From NCBI RefSeq assembly GCF_049275935.1, contig NZ_CP184830.1, forward strand, positions 3,038,001 to 3,102,000: a stretch of DNA of 64,000 nucleotides. Reading direction: 5' to 3'. The stretch is from Endozoicomonas_A sp049275935 (GTDB taxonomy: Bacteria; Pseudomonadota; Gammaproteobacteria; Pseudomonadales; Endozoicomonadaceae). Under the pieces are notes generated by a model. That model worked only from the letters and a program-made list of their open reading frames with translations. It was not told the origin of the DNA and did no database searches. Positions 1 through 9,570 of this stretch are shown here, piece after piece (position 1 is the stretch's first letter; each line of letters starts with the position of its first letter). The position numbers were made by a program, and so were the translations under genes.

Positions 1-2369
1 GGGTTATGAGTGTCTCATGGAATAAGAACAGTACGCTCATGGCTGTGGGAATGGGTTCCGGCAGTGCTGATCCCAAATGCCCTTCTTCAGGCCCCGTACA
101 AATCTTTGATATGAGTGACCCGGCGAGGCCCAGACTGCTGCATACCCTGCACGATTTTAAAGACTGGGTCAGGACTGTTGCCTTCAACCACGACGGCACC
201 CGGCTGGCAGCCGGGGGGAATGATAAAAAGGTCAGGATTTATGACCCAGTGTCCCCGTCCTCCCCCCTTGCTACCCTGTCCGATGCGACAAAAGCGGTAC
301 GCAGTGTTAAATACAACCACGACGGCACCGAGCTGGCAGTGGGTGGGCAAGATCACAAGGTCAGGATTTATGACCCGAATGACCTGTCCATTTCCCCGAA
401 AATACTGCCATATGCAAATGATTGGGTAATGAGTGTTGACTACAACCACGATGGCACCCAGCTGGCAGTGGGAGGGAAAGATCAAAAGGTCAGGGTTTAT
501 TATCCGAGGAATCTGTCCATTCTCCCCCATACTCTGCACGAGTCAAATGGTCAGGTACGGAGCGTTAAATACAACTACGACGGCACTCAGATGGCAACTG
601 GGGGAAGTGATAGAAAGGTCTGGAATAAGGTCAGGATTTATAACCCGAATAACCTGACCATTCCGCCGCAAGTTCTGTCCGTTGCGAGAGACTGGATTAT
701 GAGCATCGACTTCAATCACGACGGCACCCGACTCGCAGTTGGGTCAGGTGATCTAAAGGTTAGGATATATGACGTGTCGAAACCAGCCCGCCTCCTGCAC
801 ACCATCTCCGATGCGAAAAGCGATATACGGAGCGTTGCCTATAACCACGACGGTACCCTGCTGGCAGTCGGTGGGGAAGACCAAAAGGTCAGGATTTATC
901 AGGTCGGTATAAGAGCATCAGCGAAAACATCACCCTCTACACGTCTGTCAACCAGAAAACTGACCACGACTTCTACGATCATTTCGGAATCTCCGTCAGC
1001 AAATTCACTGCTGAACAAAACTTTATCGTCGAATACAACTCTGCCTCACAATACAAATGCACCCAGCCTTTCGGCTGACTGTCCACCGCCAGAAGGAATA
1101 CCCCAGTTTCAAGCGTATGATGCTGCAAATCAGCAGATATACGTTGTTATTCAGCCTGAGTCGGATCCCAAAAGGATTATTCTGGCACGTTATAAAGGCT
1201 CTGAACTGGATAAGCAATTTGGTCTGTGTGGTATTGTGACTTACACGACCTCTGCCAGCAGTTTCAGAAGGTTGGCTTCCTATCAGTCTCTGGCTGGACA
1301 GGTTATTCACGAAACTACAGGTTCTCACCTTGACATTATTGCAACGCCAACGTCTGGAAAAACGGTTCTGTTGGAGTTTCCGTTAATTGCTGGCCAGGGA
1401 TACCGGGCACGATTCAGCGTACACGACAAGGTATTTCCTGAAGGGGTTCAAATTAATGATACCGCTCATCATCAGGGTGTCATGTATTTAACAGGAAAAA
1501 TCAATAACAAACTGTTGATGAGCAGTTATCATCAACAAGGACTCACGTTTCCTGAAAAATGTTTTAAGAGCGATGAGGAACGAGGACTTTTTTTGAGGGT
1601 TTCTCCAGATGGCAAGCACCTTTATGTAACAGGCATCAGTGGCGGTAAAAATGCGCCCTATCCTGTATTTATAAGACAGTTCGAAAAAAAACAACTCAAT
1701 CCCGCTTTCTCTTTTGGATACAATGGCAAAGAGATAGTAATTGACACAAACATTGAAAGTGACAACATCCGGCAGGACATTCTGATTCAAAAGGACCATG
1801 TTTACGTTGCTGTATTCAGCCCTGAGAAAGAGAAACTCTCCATTCGCCGGGTGGCGACTGACACTGGAGTGATGGACAGTGCTCATATTATAGACGATGT
1901 GATTCGTTTTCCTTCAGGAAAACCTGGTTCGTTTTTAATCGTCAGACTGGTGACTTCAGACCATTATTTGCACGCTATTATTTACAACAGTAATGGACAA
2001 CTGTCCGTCATTACTTATGAAAATCAGGTCAATGTCCATCATTTTGACACCGCATTCAAGACCCCGGCAACAAAGTCGATGCGCCCGATTTTTGTGGGCA
2101 ATAACGCCTATCTGGCAATTGCAGACGCTGATATTGAGAAGGGTATCCGGCATGTCCGTATGCAGGTGCTTTCTCTGGGTCTTCAAAACTACAACCCAAA
2201 GAACCTTCCCCCTTTATCACGAGCAGAAATCCCGGACTGGGGTATTGGGCTTATCGCGGTGGGTGTTGTCTTCGTTGCAGCGGTTTCAGCTACCGTTTTC
2301 GTTAAGAAGCTCAAAAGCAGACAACCAGTTCCCGTGAAGAATGTCACGGATTTGTTCCCCGAATTATGA
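1..2369 (+). CDS. WD40-repeat protein with C-terminal membrane anchor (5' end outside window)
   Basis: The first in-window ATG is at base 6, but that ATG lies in the middle of a WD40 blade: the bases before it encode Val, matching the internal blade pattern W-V-M-S-V, and the frame is open to the edge, so the true start is upstream. At least seven blades of the form VRSVxYNHDGTxLAVGGxDxKVRIYD run from about residue 2 to 300 (counted from base 6). A Ser/Thr-rich linker (about 305-360) follows, then an unrecognised beta-rich region (about 365-730), one transmembrane helix (about 744-766) and a short basic tail. WD40 propellers are protein-interaction scaffolds that are common in eukaryotes and in symbionts. 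The layout suggests a large exported domain held in the membrane, but the N-terminus that would show a signal peptide is missing. The fifth blade carries a small insertion (WNKV). The specific role is unknown. Confidence 0.85.
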   Translation, partial: VMSVSWNKNSTLMAVGMGSGSADPKCPSSGPVQIFDMSDPARPRLLHTLHDFKDWVRTVAFNHDGTRLAAGGNDKKVRIYDPVSPSSPLATLSDATKAVRSVKYNHDGTELAVGGQDHKVRIYDPNDLSISPKILPYANDWVMSVDYNHDGTQLAVGGKDQKVRVYYPRNLSILPHTLHESNGQVRSVKYNYDGTQMATGGSDRKVWNKVRIYNPNNLTIPPQVLSVARDWIMSIDFNHDGTRLAVGSGDLKVRIYDVSKPARLLHTISDAKSDIRSVAYNHDGTLLAVGGEDQKVRIYQVGIRASAKTSPSTRLSTRKLTTTSTIISESPSANSLLNKTLSSNTTLPHNTNAPSLSADCPPPEGIPQFQAYDAANQQIYVVIQPESDPKRIILARYKGSELDKQFGLCGIVTYTTSASSFRRLASYQSLAGQVIHETTGSHLDIIATPTSGKTVLLEFPLIAGQGYRARFSVHDKVFPEGVQINDTAHHQGVMYLTGKINNKLLMSSYHQQGLTFPEKCFKSDEERGLFLRVSPDGKHLYVTGISGGKNAPYPVFIRQFEKKQLNPAFSFGYNGKEIVIDTNIESDNIRQDILIQKDHVYVAVFSPEKEKLSIRRVATDTGVMDSAHIIDDVIRFPSGKPGSFLIVRLVTSDHYLHAIIYNSNGQLSVITYENQVNVHHFDTAFKTPATKSMRPIFVGNNAYLAIADADIEKGIRHVRMQVLSLGLQNYNPKNLPPLSRAEIPDWGIGLIAVGVVFVAAVSATVFVKKLKSRQPVPVKNVTDLFPEL

Positions 2370-2556
2370 TCATTTCCGGTGTTTGAGACATAAAAAGTCT
2401 CCACAGACACTGAGCTGGCTACCTGACAGAACATCACCGGATAATAAAAACTACAGAAGGCGTAAAAACGACTGACCCTGAATGTCTATATTTGTCATCC
2501 ATAGTTCCGTTTAGAGTCTATATTTCCCGTTCAGGAACTGTATCTGGCAAATCAGA

Positions 2557-3765
2557 ATGAGAAAGTCATTCAACCTGTTTCCATTACTTTTGTGCTTGCT
2601 TTATACGACGGCACAGGCCAGCCCCCCCTCACAAAATGATTTTGATTTTCTTAAGCCTCTTAATGACAACGCACTGGTGGCAAACGGGCTTGAGTTAACA
2701 GAAAGCATTGCCGGAGTCTCTTTGTCTACCCTGCTCAATGTGGGTATATGGTGGGGTGTATGTAAAAGAGCAGGAATAGCTTTCGGGCATTCAAGCACAC
2801 ACAGTCTGACTGAATCGGATGCAAAGGAGTTGGAGAAGTTGAAAACGAATTTCTGTTTGCAGCTGGCCCCCTTGGTGACTATCGCAGAGGTGGCGCTGGC
2901 CGGGCATGTATCTCCCTCGCCCCTGGAACAGCGCTGGTGGAAACCCCTGTATTTTGCCGGTGCAGGAATGGCAGCTTATGCTGCCAGTTCGAAAAGGAGG
3001 GAGTACATACCTGTTGCAGTCTTGATTTACCTTGCGTCCGAAGCGGTATCAAGAACTGGAGCCAGTGCTATTTCGGCGTTAGCTCTAAGAAAAATGAGCC
3101 TGAGGGAAGTGGTAACTGATTGGTATGCGGCTGGGGAATACCCAATATTGTCTGTGATTAATGGGGTTATGGCAGGTACTGTCGCCTATGAAGCTATGAT
3201 CCATAAAGGTTTCAGGCCAGCAAAAGCGATTCTTGCTTCTGTTGTCAGCGCAGCGATTGCCGGTACCCTCTCGGGTTTTATTTCATTATTAACAATTGAT
3301 GTGGGCGGACAGACAGAGACCAAAGCCGGGACCGGAGTTCTAGTTGGAGCTCTGGCCGGAGTAGTAGTCGGAATCGGAGCAGATGTCGGAGCTGTGGCCG
3401 CAGCCGCAGCCAAAGCCACAATCATAGCCGCAGCCATAGCCAAAGCCACAGCAACGGCCACAGTCATAGCCAAAGCCGATTTCAGAGCAGGAGTCGAAGC
3501 CGCAGCTGGAGCCATAGCTGGAGCTTTTGCCTTTGGCGGAGTTGCAGCCTTGCTTATGTTGGGCAGTTTAAGGATAACCTCAAACAACCCGCTTATTAAA
3601 GCCGGTGTCACTCTGGTGCCTGCGTTGACTTTCGCTGTTATCAACAGTCTTTCAAACTACGCCGTTTATGGCTATCCAATGGAAGAAAGCTTTTCAGAGA
3701 CAGCTTGGACCCAGTGGAAAAAGTTCTATGCGCCCCTGGATTATCTCTCGACTCTGTTTAACTGA
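2557..3765 (+). CDS. Tandem paralogue 1 of an unrecognised secreted/membrane Ala/Gly-rich family
   Basis: This is a 402-aa protein of a family I do not recognise. It starts with a clear Sec signal peptide (MRKSFNLFPLLLCLLYTTAQ, predicted cut after residue 21). A conserved domain follows with hydrophobic stretches (for example around SLSTLLNVGIWWGVC), a DFCLQLAPL motif and an ExRWWKPLYFAGAGMAAYA motif. Residues about 249-328 are a low-complexity Ala/Gly/Val segment. In this copy the segment is unusual for alternating Ala with Lys and Thr (AKATATATVIAK). The C-terminal 75 residues are almost invariant among the five copies and end in YAPLDYLSTLF. The Ala/Gly part resembles glycine-zipper membrane helices, but no function can be assigned. 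The start has little Shine-Dalgarno and was chosen because it begins the signal peptide. The copy sits 187 bp after the WD40 gene on the same strand. Confidence 0.85.
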   Translation: MRKSFNLFPLLLCLLYTTAQASPPSQNDFDFLKPLNDNALVANGLELTESIAGVSLSTLLNVGIWWGVCKRAGIAFGHSSTHSLTESDAKELEKLKTNFCLQLAPLVTIAEVALAGHVSPSPLEQRWWKPLYFAGAGMAAYAASSKRREYIPVAVLIYLASEAVSRTGASAISALALRKMSLREVVTDWYAAGEYPILSVINGVMAGTVAYEAMIHKGFRPAKAILASVVSAAIAGTLSGFISLLTIDVGGQTETKAGTGVLVGALAGVVVGIGADVGAVAAAAAKATIIAAAIAKATATATVIAKADFRAGVEAAAGAIAGAFAFGGVAALLMLGSLRITSNNPLIKAGVTLVPALTFAVINSLSNYAVYGYPMEESFSETAWTQWKKFYAPLDYLSTLFN

Positions 3766-3950
3766 CAGAATCAACTTTCAATTCCATTTACCCGAAGTGC
3801 CCCTGAGGCTAACAGGAAGCAGACCATCAGGCCGTGATGAGACTTCAGTAACAGAGCCTCGCTATGTGTCTGCTGCCTTAGGATTTTGTCATCCATAGCT
3901 CCGTTTAGGGTCTATATTTCCCGTTCATTAGCTGTACTGGGAAAATTACC

Positions 3951-5171
3951 ATGAAAAAGTCATTCAACCTGTTTCCATTGCTTTTATGTTTGCTTTATGC
4001 GACGGCACAGGCCAGCCCCCACTCACAAAATGATTTTGATTTTCTTAAGCCTTTTAATGACACCGCACTGGTTGCAAAAGGGCTTGAGTTAACGGGAAGC
4101 ATTGCCGGAGTCTCTTTATCTACCCTGCTCAATGTGGGCATATGGTGGGGTGTATGCAAAACAGCGGGAATAGTCTCGGGGCTTTCAAGCACATATGATC
4201 TGGCTGAATCGGATACAAAGGAGCTGGAGAAGTTGAAAACGGATTTCTGTTTGCAGCTGGCCCCCCTGGTGACTACCGCCGAAGTGGCGCTGGCCGGGCA
4301 TGTGTCTCCCTGGCCCCTGGAACGGCGCTGGTGGAAACCCCTGTATTTTGCCGGTGCAGGAATGGCAGCTTACGCCGGTAGTACGAAAACGAGGAAGCAC
4401 GTACCTGTCGCAGTCTTGATCTACCTTGCATCCGAAGCGGCATCAAGAACTGGAGCCAGCGCTATTTCGACATTAGTTCTAAGAAAAATGAGCGTAAGGG
4501 ATATGGTGACTGAATGGTATGCGGCTGGGGAATACGCAATATTGTCTCTGATTAATGGGGTTATGGCAGGCGCTGTCGTCTATGAAGCCATGATCCATAA
4601 AGGTATCAGGCCAGCAAAAGCGATGTTTGCTTCTGTTGTTGGCGCAGCGATTACGGGTAGCCTCTCGGGAATTATTTCATTGTTAACAATTGATGTGGGC
4701 GGAGAGACATTAGCCAAAGCCGGGATTGGAGTTTTAGCCGGAGCTGTAGCCGGAGCAGGAATCGGACTCGGAGCAGGAGCAGGATTAGGAGCCGGGGCCG
4801 CAGCTTTACTCACAGTCACAGCTGCAGCTTCAGCCGCAGCGACAGCCACAGCCACAGGCGCAGTTCCAGCCGCAGCTCCTGCCGGGTTCAGAGAGAGATT
4901 AGTAGCCTTAGTTGGAGCCGAAGTTGGATCTTTTACCTTTGCCGGATTCGCAGCCTTGCTTATGTTGGAAAGTTCCAGGATAACCTCAAACAACCCACTT
5001 TTTAAAGCCGGTGTCACTCTGGTGCCCGCGTTGACTTTCGCTTTTATCAATAGTCTTTCGAACCTCGCCGTTTATGGCTATCCACTGCAAGAAGGTTTTT
5101 CAGAGACCGCCTGGACTCAGTGGAAAAAGTTCTATGCGCCTCTGGATTATCTCTCGACTCTCTTTAACTGA
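3951..5171 (+). CDS. Tandem paralogue 2 of the Ala/Gly-rich family
   Basis: A 406-aa protein closely similar to its upstream neighbour over the signal peptide (here starting MKKSFNLF), the conserved N-terminal half and the C-terminal block. It differs mainly in residues about 251-327, where runs such as AGAGIGLGAGAGLGAGAA replace the Lys/Thr pattern of copy 1. Aromatic and Cys landmarks (WWGVC, DFCLQLAPL, RRWWKPLYF) are kept, arguing for one fold under selection with a freely drifting Ala/Gly segment. The gene follows copy 1 after 185 bp. That gap contains the same leader block (about 3881-3950) seen before every copy, so each copy probably has its own expression signals. Function unknown. 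Confidence 0.85.
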   Translation: MKKSFNLFPLLLCLLYATAQASPHSQNDFDFLKPFNDTALVAKGLELTGSIAGVSLSTLLNVGIWWGVCKTAGIVSGLSSTYDLAESDTKELEKLKTDFCLQLAPLVTTAEVALAGHVSPWPLERRWWKPLYFAGAGMAAYAGSTKTRKHVPVAVLIYLASEAASRTGASAISTLVLRKMSVRDMVTEWYAAGEYAILSLINGVMAGAVVYEAMIHKGIRPAKAMFASVVGAAITGSLSGIISLLTIDVGGETLAKAGIGVLAGAVAGAGIGLGAGAGLGAGAAALLTVTAAASAAATATATGAVPAAAPAGFRERLVALVGAEVGSFTFAGFAALLMLESSRITSNNPLFKAGVTLVPALTFAFINSLSNLAVYGYPLQEGFSETAWTQWKKFYAPLDYLSTLFN

Positions 5172-5373
5172 CAGATTCAACCTTCAAATCCATTTACTCG
5201 AAGCGCCCCTGAGGTTAACAGGAAGTAGACCATCAGGCTGTGGTGAGACCTCATTAACAGAGCCTCAATATGTGTTTGCTGCCTTATCTGCACCGCACGT
5301 TAAGGATTTTGTCATCCTTAGCTCTGTTAAGAGTCTATATTTCCCGTTCAGTAACTGTATCTGGCAGGTCACC

Positions 5374-6597
5374 ATGAGAAAGTCATTCAAACTGTTTCCT
5401 TTACTTTTCTGTTTGCTTTATACGACGGCACAGGCCAGTCTCCCCTTAAAAAATGATTTTGATTTTCTTGGGCCTTTAAATAACACCGCACTGGTGGCAA
5501 ACGGACTTGAGTTAACGGCAAGCATTGCCGGAGTCTCTTTGTCTACCCTGCTCAATGTGGGTATATGGTGGGGTGTATGCAAAACAGTGGGAATAGTCTC
5601 CGGGCTTTCAAGCACATATGATCTGGCTGAACCGGATACAAAAGAGCTGGAGAAGTTGAAAACAGATTTCTGTTTGCAGCTGGCCCCGCTGGTGACCACC
5701 ACCGAGGTGGCGCTGGCCGGGCATGTGTCTCCCTGGCCCATGGAGCAGCGCTGGTGGAAACCCCTGTATTTTGCCGGTGCAGGAATGGCAGCTTACGCCA
5801 CTATTGCTTCGAAAACCAGGGAGCACTTACCCGTCGCAGTCTTGACCTACCTCGCGTCCGGAGCGGTATCTGGAACTGGAGGCAGCGCTATTTCGGCGTT
5901 AATTCTAAGAAAAGTGAATGTGAGGAATATTACAACTGAAACGTATGCCTCCTGGGAATACTCATTGTTGTCTTTGATCAATGGGATTATGACAGGCGCT
6001 GTCGTCTATGAAGCCATCATCCATAAAGGCTTTGGGCCAGCAAAAGCGGCTCTTGCTTCTGTTGTCAGCTCAGCGATTGCAGGTACCCTCTCGGGAGTTA
6101 TTTCAGTATTAACCATTGAGGTAGACGCACAGGCACAGGCCTTAGCCGGAATTGTAGCTGGAGCCATAGCCGGAGCTGGAGCCACAGCTATAGCCGGAGC
6201 TGGAGCCATAGCCGGAGATGCAGCCGGAATCAAAGCTGTAGTCGCAGTTATAGCCGGAGCAGGAGCATGTGCGGGTGCCATAGCCGGAATCGGAGGTGGG
6301 GCTTCAGCTTCAGCAGTAATCAGAGGCATAATCGGAGCCGGAGTCACAGCCGGAGCCTTTACCTTTAGCGGAGTCGCAGCTTTGCTTATGTTCGGCAATT
6401 GGAAGATAACCTCAAACAACCCGTTTATCAAAGCCGGTGTCACTCTGGTGCCCGCGTTGACTTTCGCTGTTATCAATAGTCTTTCGAACCTCGCCGTTTA
6501 TGGCTATCCACTGGAAGAAGGTTTTTCAGAGACCGCCTGGACTCAGTGGAAAAAGTTCTATGCGCCCCTGGATTATCTCTCGACTCTGTTTAACTGA
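5374..6597 (+). CDS. Tandem paralogue 3 of the Ala/Gly-rich family
   Basis: 407 aa from the ATG at 5374. The frame is open 300 bp further upstream, but that extension only reads the 3' end of copy 2 in another frame. The ATG at 5374 starts the same signal peptide (MRKSFKLFPLLFCLLYTTAQ) as the other copies, so I use it. The Ala/Gly segment (about residues 250-329) is built from short units such as AGAIAGAGAT, coded by near-hexameric DNA (GCC GGA GCT GGA). Compared with copies 1 and 2, a two-residue insertion (ASK) lies after AYAT, and several aromatic replacements occur around residues 185-200. It is closest to copy 4: the leaders and first 60 residues are nearly identical, suggesting that 3 and 4 arose in the most recent duplication. 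Confidence 0.85.
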   Translation: MRKSFKLFPLLFCLLYTTAQASLPLKNDFDFLGPLNNTALVANGLELTASIAGVSLSTLLNVGIWWGVCKTVGIVSGLSSTYDLAEPDTKELEKLKTDFCLQLAPLVTTTEVALAGHVSPWPMEQRWWKPLYFAGAGMAAYATIASKTREHLPVAVLTYLASGAVSGTGGSAISALILRKVNVRNITTETYASWEYSLLSLINGIMTGAVVYEAIIHKGFGPAKAALASVVSSAIAGTLSGVISVLTIEVDAQAQALAGIVAGAIAGAGATAIAGAGAIAGDAAGIKAVVAVIAGAGACAGAIAGIGGGASASAVIRGIIGAGVTAGAFTFSGVAALLMFGNWKITSNNPFIKAGVTLVPALTFAVINSLSNLAVYGYPLEEGFSETAWTQWKKFYAPLDYLSTLFN

Positions 6598-6805
6598 CAG
6601 ATTCAACCTTCAAATCCATTTACTCGAAGCGCCCCTGAGGTTAACAGGAAGTAGACCATCAGGCTGTGGTGAGACCTCATTAGCAGAGCCTCAATATGTG
6701 TTTGCTGCCTTATCTGCACCGCACGTTGTAGTTAAGGATTTTGTCATCCGTAGCTCTGTTAAGAGTCTATATTTCCCGTTCAGTAACTGTATCTGGCAGG
6801 TCACC

Positions 6806-8086
6806 ATGAGAAAGTCATTCAAACTGTTTCCTTTGCTTTTGTGTTTGCTTTATACGACGGCACAGGCCAGTCTCCCCTTAAAAAATGATTTTGATTTTCT
6901 TGGGCCTTTAAATAACACCGCACTGGTGGCAAACGGACTTGAGTTCACGGCAAGCATTGCCGGAGTCTCTTTGTCTACCCTGCTCAATGTGGGTATATGG
7001 TGGGGTGTATGCAAAACAGTGGGAATAGTCTCCGGGCTTTCAAGCACATATGATCTGGCTGAATCGGATACAAAGGAGCTGGAGAAGTTGAAAACGGATT
7101 TCTGTTTGCAGCTGGCCCCCCTGGTGACCATCACCGAAGTGGCGTTGGCCGGGCGTGTATCTCCCTGGCCCCTGGAGCAGCGCTGGTGGAAACCCCTGTA
7201 TTTTGCCGGTGCAGGAATGGCAGCTTACGCCAGTGTTACGAAAACGAGGAAGCACATACCTGTCGCAGTTTTGACCTACCTTGCGTCCGAAGCGATATCA
7301 AGAACTGGAACCAGCGCTATTTCGACGCTAATTCTAAGGAAAATGAACGTGAGGGATATTAAAGCTGAAAGGTATGCCGCTTGGGAATACATGATATTTT
7401 CTGCGATGAATGGGGTTATGGCGGGCTCTGTCGCCTATGAAGTCATCATCCATAAAGGCTTCAGTCCAGCAAAAGCGGCTCTTGCTTCTGTTGTCAGCTC
7501 AGCGATTGGGGGTACCCTCTCGGGAGTTATTTCAATGCTATCAATTGATGTGGACGGACAGACGCAGGCCCTGACCATAATCGTAGCTGGAGCCTTAGCC
7601 GGAATCGAAGCTGGAGCCATAGCCGGACTCGGGGCTGGAGTCTTAGCCTTGGCCTTAGCCAGATTCGGAGCTGAAGTTATACCCACAGCCACAATCGAAT
7701 CTGTAGTCAGAGCTGTTGCCGGTGGAGGAGCATGTGCAGGAACCCTGGCCGGAATCGGAGCCGGAGCCGGAGCCGTAGCCGGACTCGGAGCTGGAGCCTC
7801 AGCAGAAGTCAGTAATGGAATCTCAGGCGGAATCGGAGCCGGAACCCTTACCTTAAGTGGAGTCGCAGCCTTGCTAATGTTCGGCAATTGGAAGATATCC
7901 TCAAACAACCCGTTCATCAAAGCCGGTGTCACCCTGGTGCCTGCATTGACCTTCGCTCTTATCAATAGTCTTTCGAACTACGCCGTTTATGGCTATCCAC
8001 TGGAAGAAGGTTTTTCAGAGGCCGGCTGGACCCAGTGGAAAAAGTTCTATGCGCCCCTGGATTATCTCTCGACCCTGTTTAGATGA
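6806..8086 (+). CDS. Tandem paralogue 4 of the Ala/Gly-rich family (longest variable segment)
   Basis: 426 aa from the ATG at 6806, chosen over upstream in-frame starts because it opens the shared signal peptide. It is the longest copy. The extra length is confined to the Ala/Gly segment (about residues 251-352), which contains GAGAGAVAGLGAGASAE and a sub-stretch with charged residues (ARFGAEVIPTATIESVVRA). The conserved C-terminal block is retained but ends LSTLFR rather than LSTLFN, and carries GFSEAGWTQW in place of GFSETAWTQW. Localisation is probably periplasmic, or the inner or outer membrane, given the signal peptide plus several hydrophobic stretches. Function unknown. Confidence 0.85.
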   Translation: MRKSFKLFPLLLCLLYTTAQASLPLKNDFDFLGPLNNTALVANGLEFTASIAGVSLSTLLNVGIWWGVCKTVGIVSGLSSTYDLAESDTKELEKLKTDFCLQLAPLVTITEVALAGRVSPWPLEQRWWKPLYFAGAGMAAYASVTKTRKHIPVAVLTYLASEAISRTGTSAISTLILRKMNVRDIKAERYAAWEYMIFSAMNGVMAGSVAYEVIIHKGFSPAKAALASVVSSAIGGTLSGVISMLSIDVDGQTQALTIIVAGALAGIEAGAIAGLGAGVLALALARFGAEVIPTATIESVVRAVAGGGACAGTLAGIGAGAGAVAGLGAGASAEVSNGISGGIGAGTLTLSGVAALLMFGNWKISSNNPFIKAGVTLVPALTFALINSLSNYAVYGYPLEEGFSEAGWTQWKKFYAPLDYLSTLFR

Positions 8087-8277
8087 CAGACGCTTGAAGT
8101 GCCCCTGAGGTTAACAGGAATTAAACCATCAGCCTTGGTGAGAAGAACACGGTAAAAGAGCCTCATTATGTGTTAGTTGCCTTATCTGCAGCGCACGTTG
8201 GAGTTAAGAATTTTGTCATCCATAGCTCTGATAAAGGTCTATATTTCCGGTTCAGTAGCTGCATCTGGTAAATCACC

Positions 8278-9504
8278 ATGAGAAAGCCATTCAACCTGTG
8301 TCCATTAGTTTTGTGTTTGCTTTATACGACAGCACAGGCCAGTCCCCCCTTACAAAATGATTTTGATTTTCTTGAGCCTTTAAATGACACCGCACTGGTG
8401 GCAAACGGGCTTGAGTTAACGGTAAACATTGCTGGATTCTCTCTGTCTACCCTGCTCAACCTGGGTATCTGGTGGGGTGTGTGTAAAACAGCGGGAATAG
8501 TCTCGGGGCTTTCTAGTAAATATGATCTGGCTGAATCGGATACAAAGGAGCTGGAGAAGTTGAAAACGGATTTTTGTTTGCAGCTGGCCCCCCTGATGAC
8601 CAGCACCGAAGTGGCGCTGGCTGGGCATGTGTCTCCCTGGCCCCTGGAGCAGCGCTGGTGGAAACCCCTATATTTTGCCGGTGCTGTAATGGCAGCTTAT
8701 GCGGCTATAACGAAAACGAGTGGGAAGATACCTGTTACAGTCCTGATCTACCTTGCGTCCGAAGCATTATTAAGAACTGGAGCCAGCGCTTTTTCGGCGG
8801 TAATTCTAAGAAAAATGAGCGTGAGAAATACTACAACTGAATGGTATGCGGCTGGAGGGTACACGACATTGTCTGTGGTCAATGGGATTATGGCAGGCGC
8901 TGTCGCCTATGAAGCCATGATCTATAAAGGCTTCAGTCCGGCAAAAGCGACTCTTGCTTCCGCTGTCAGCGCAGCAATTGCGGGTAGCCTCTCGGGAATT
9001 TTTTCATTGTTAACAATTGATGCGGGGGAACAGTTAAAGGCTGAAGCTGGAGCCTTAGCCTTAGCCGGAGTCGGAATCGCAGCTTTAGCAGGAACTTTTG
9101 CCGGAGCCGGAGCCATAGCAGGAGCCGGAGCAGAAGTCGGAGCTATAACCGGAGCCGGCGCTGGAGCCGAAGCCGGGGCCGTAGCTGGAGCCATAGCCAG
9201 TGCCACGACCTCAGCCGGAGCCTTGGCCAGATTAGGAGCCGGATTCGGAGTCGGACTCGGATCCTCAGCTGTGGGCGGAGTTGGAGTCCTGCTTATGTTC
9301 GGCAGTTCGAAGATAACCTCAAACAACCCATTTATCAGAGCCGGTGTCACTCTGGTGCCTGCACTGACCTTCGCTCTCATCAACAGTCTTTCAAACTACG
9401 TCGTTTATGGCTATCCAATGGAAGAAGGCTTTTCAGAGACCGGCTGGACTCAGTGGAAAAAGTTCTATGCGCCTCTGGATTATCTCTCGACCCTGTTTAA
9501 CTGA
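8278..9504 (+). CDS. Tandem paralogue 5 of the Ala/Gly-rich family
   Basis: A 408-aa last copy, the most diverged at its N-terminus (MRKPFNLCPLVLCLLYTTAQ; VNIAGFSLSTLLNLG instead of ASIAGVSLSTLLNVG). The Ala/Gly segment (about residues 252-334) is the purest of the set, with AGAGAIAGAGAEVGAITGAGAGAEAGA. The intergenic leader before it (8087-8277) is also the most diverged copy. It ends 66 bp before the 3' end of the convergent vapC gene. No catalytic or binding motif is recognisable. Alternatives such as pore-forming or surface-structural glycine-zipper proteins remain possible. Confidence 0.85.
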   Translation: MRKPFNLCPLVLCLLYTTAQASPPLQNDFDFLEPLNDTALVANGLELTVNIAGFSLSTLLNLGIWWGVCKTAGIVSGLSSKYDLAESDTKELEKLKTDFCLQLAPLMTSTEVALAGHVSPWPLEQRWWKPLYFAGAVMAAYAAITKTSGKIPVTVLIYLASEALLRTGASAFSAVILRKMSVRNTTTEWYAAGGYTTLSVVNGIMAGAVAYEAMIYKGFSPAKATLASAVSAAIAGSLSGIFSLLTIDAGEQLKAEAGALALAGVGIAALAGTFAGAGAIAGAGAEVGAITGAGAGAEAGAVAGAIASATTSAGALARLGAGFGVGLGSSAVGGVGVLLMFGSSKITSNNPFIRAGVTLVPALTFALINSLSNYVVYGYPMEEGFSETGWTQWKKFYAPLDYLSTLFN

Positions 9505-9570
9505 CAGACTCAACTTTTAGCAATTGAATCAGCGGTGAACTCTGGCAGTTACACAAGGCTCTTTCGTAGA

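Larger units (their letters stand above)
2490..9504 (+). repeat. Five-copy tandem gene duplication, unit about 1.4 kb, with shared leader
   Basis: Each unit comprises a leader of roughly 65 bp, the coding sequence, and about 120 bp of 3' sequence. The leader includes TTTGTCATCC, a block GTCTATATTTCC, and GTATCTGGCA shortly before the ATG. Leaders begin near 2491, 3884, 5307, 6740 and 8210. The 3' flanks of copies 2 to 5 share GCCCCTGAGG and a following ACCATCAGGC-type stretch. Conservation of the non-coding parts shows that duplication copied the promoter region as well as the gene. TTGTCA and TATATT could serve as -35 and -10 elements, but their spacing of about 21 bp is long, so the promoter assignment is only a suggestion. 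Confidence 0.8.

Noticed and set aside
3186..9383. Pro/Ala-rich minus-strand ORFs of 150-176 codons antisense to each of the five paralogues
   Set aside because: They mirror the GCC/GGA codon repeats of the Ala/Gly segment, which give no stops on the opposite strand. No start signals, and composition is purely that of the complement.
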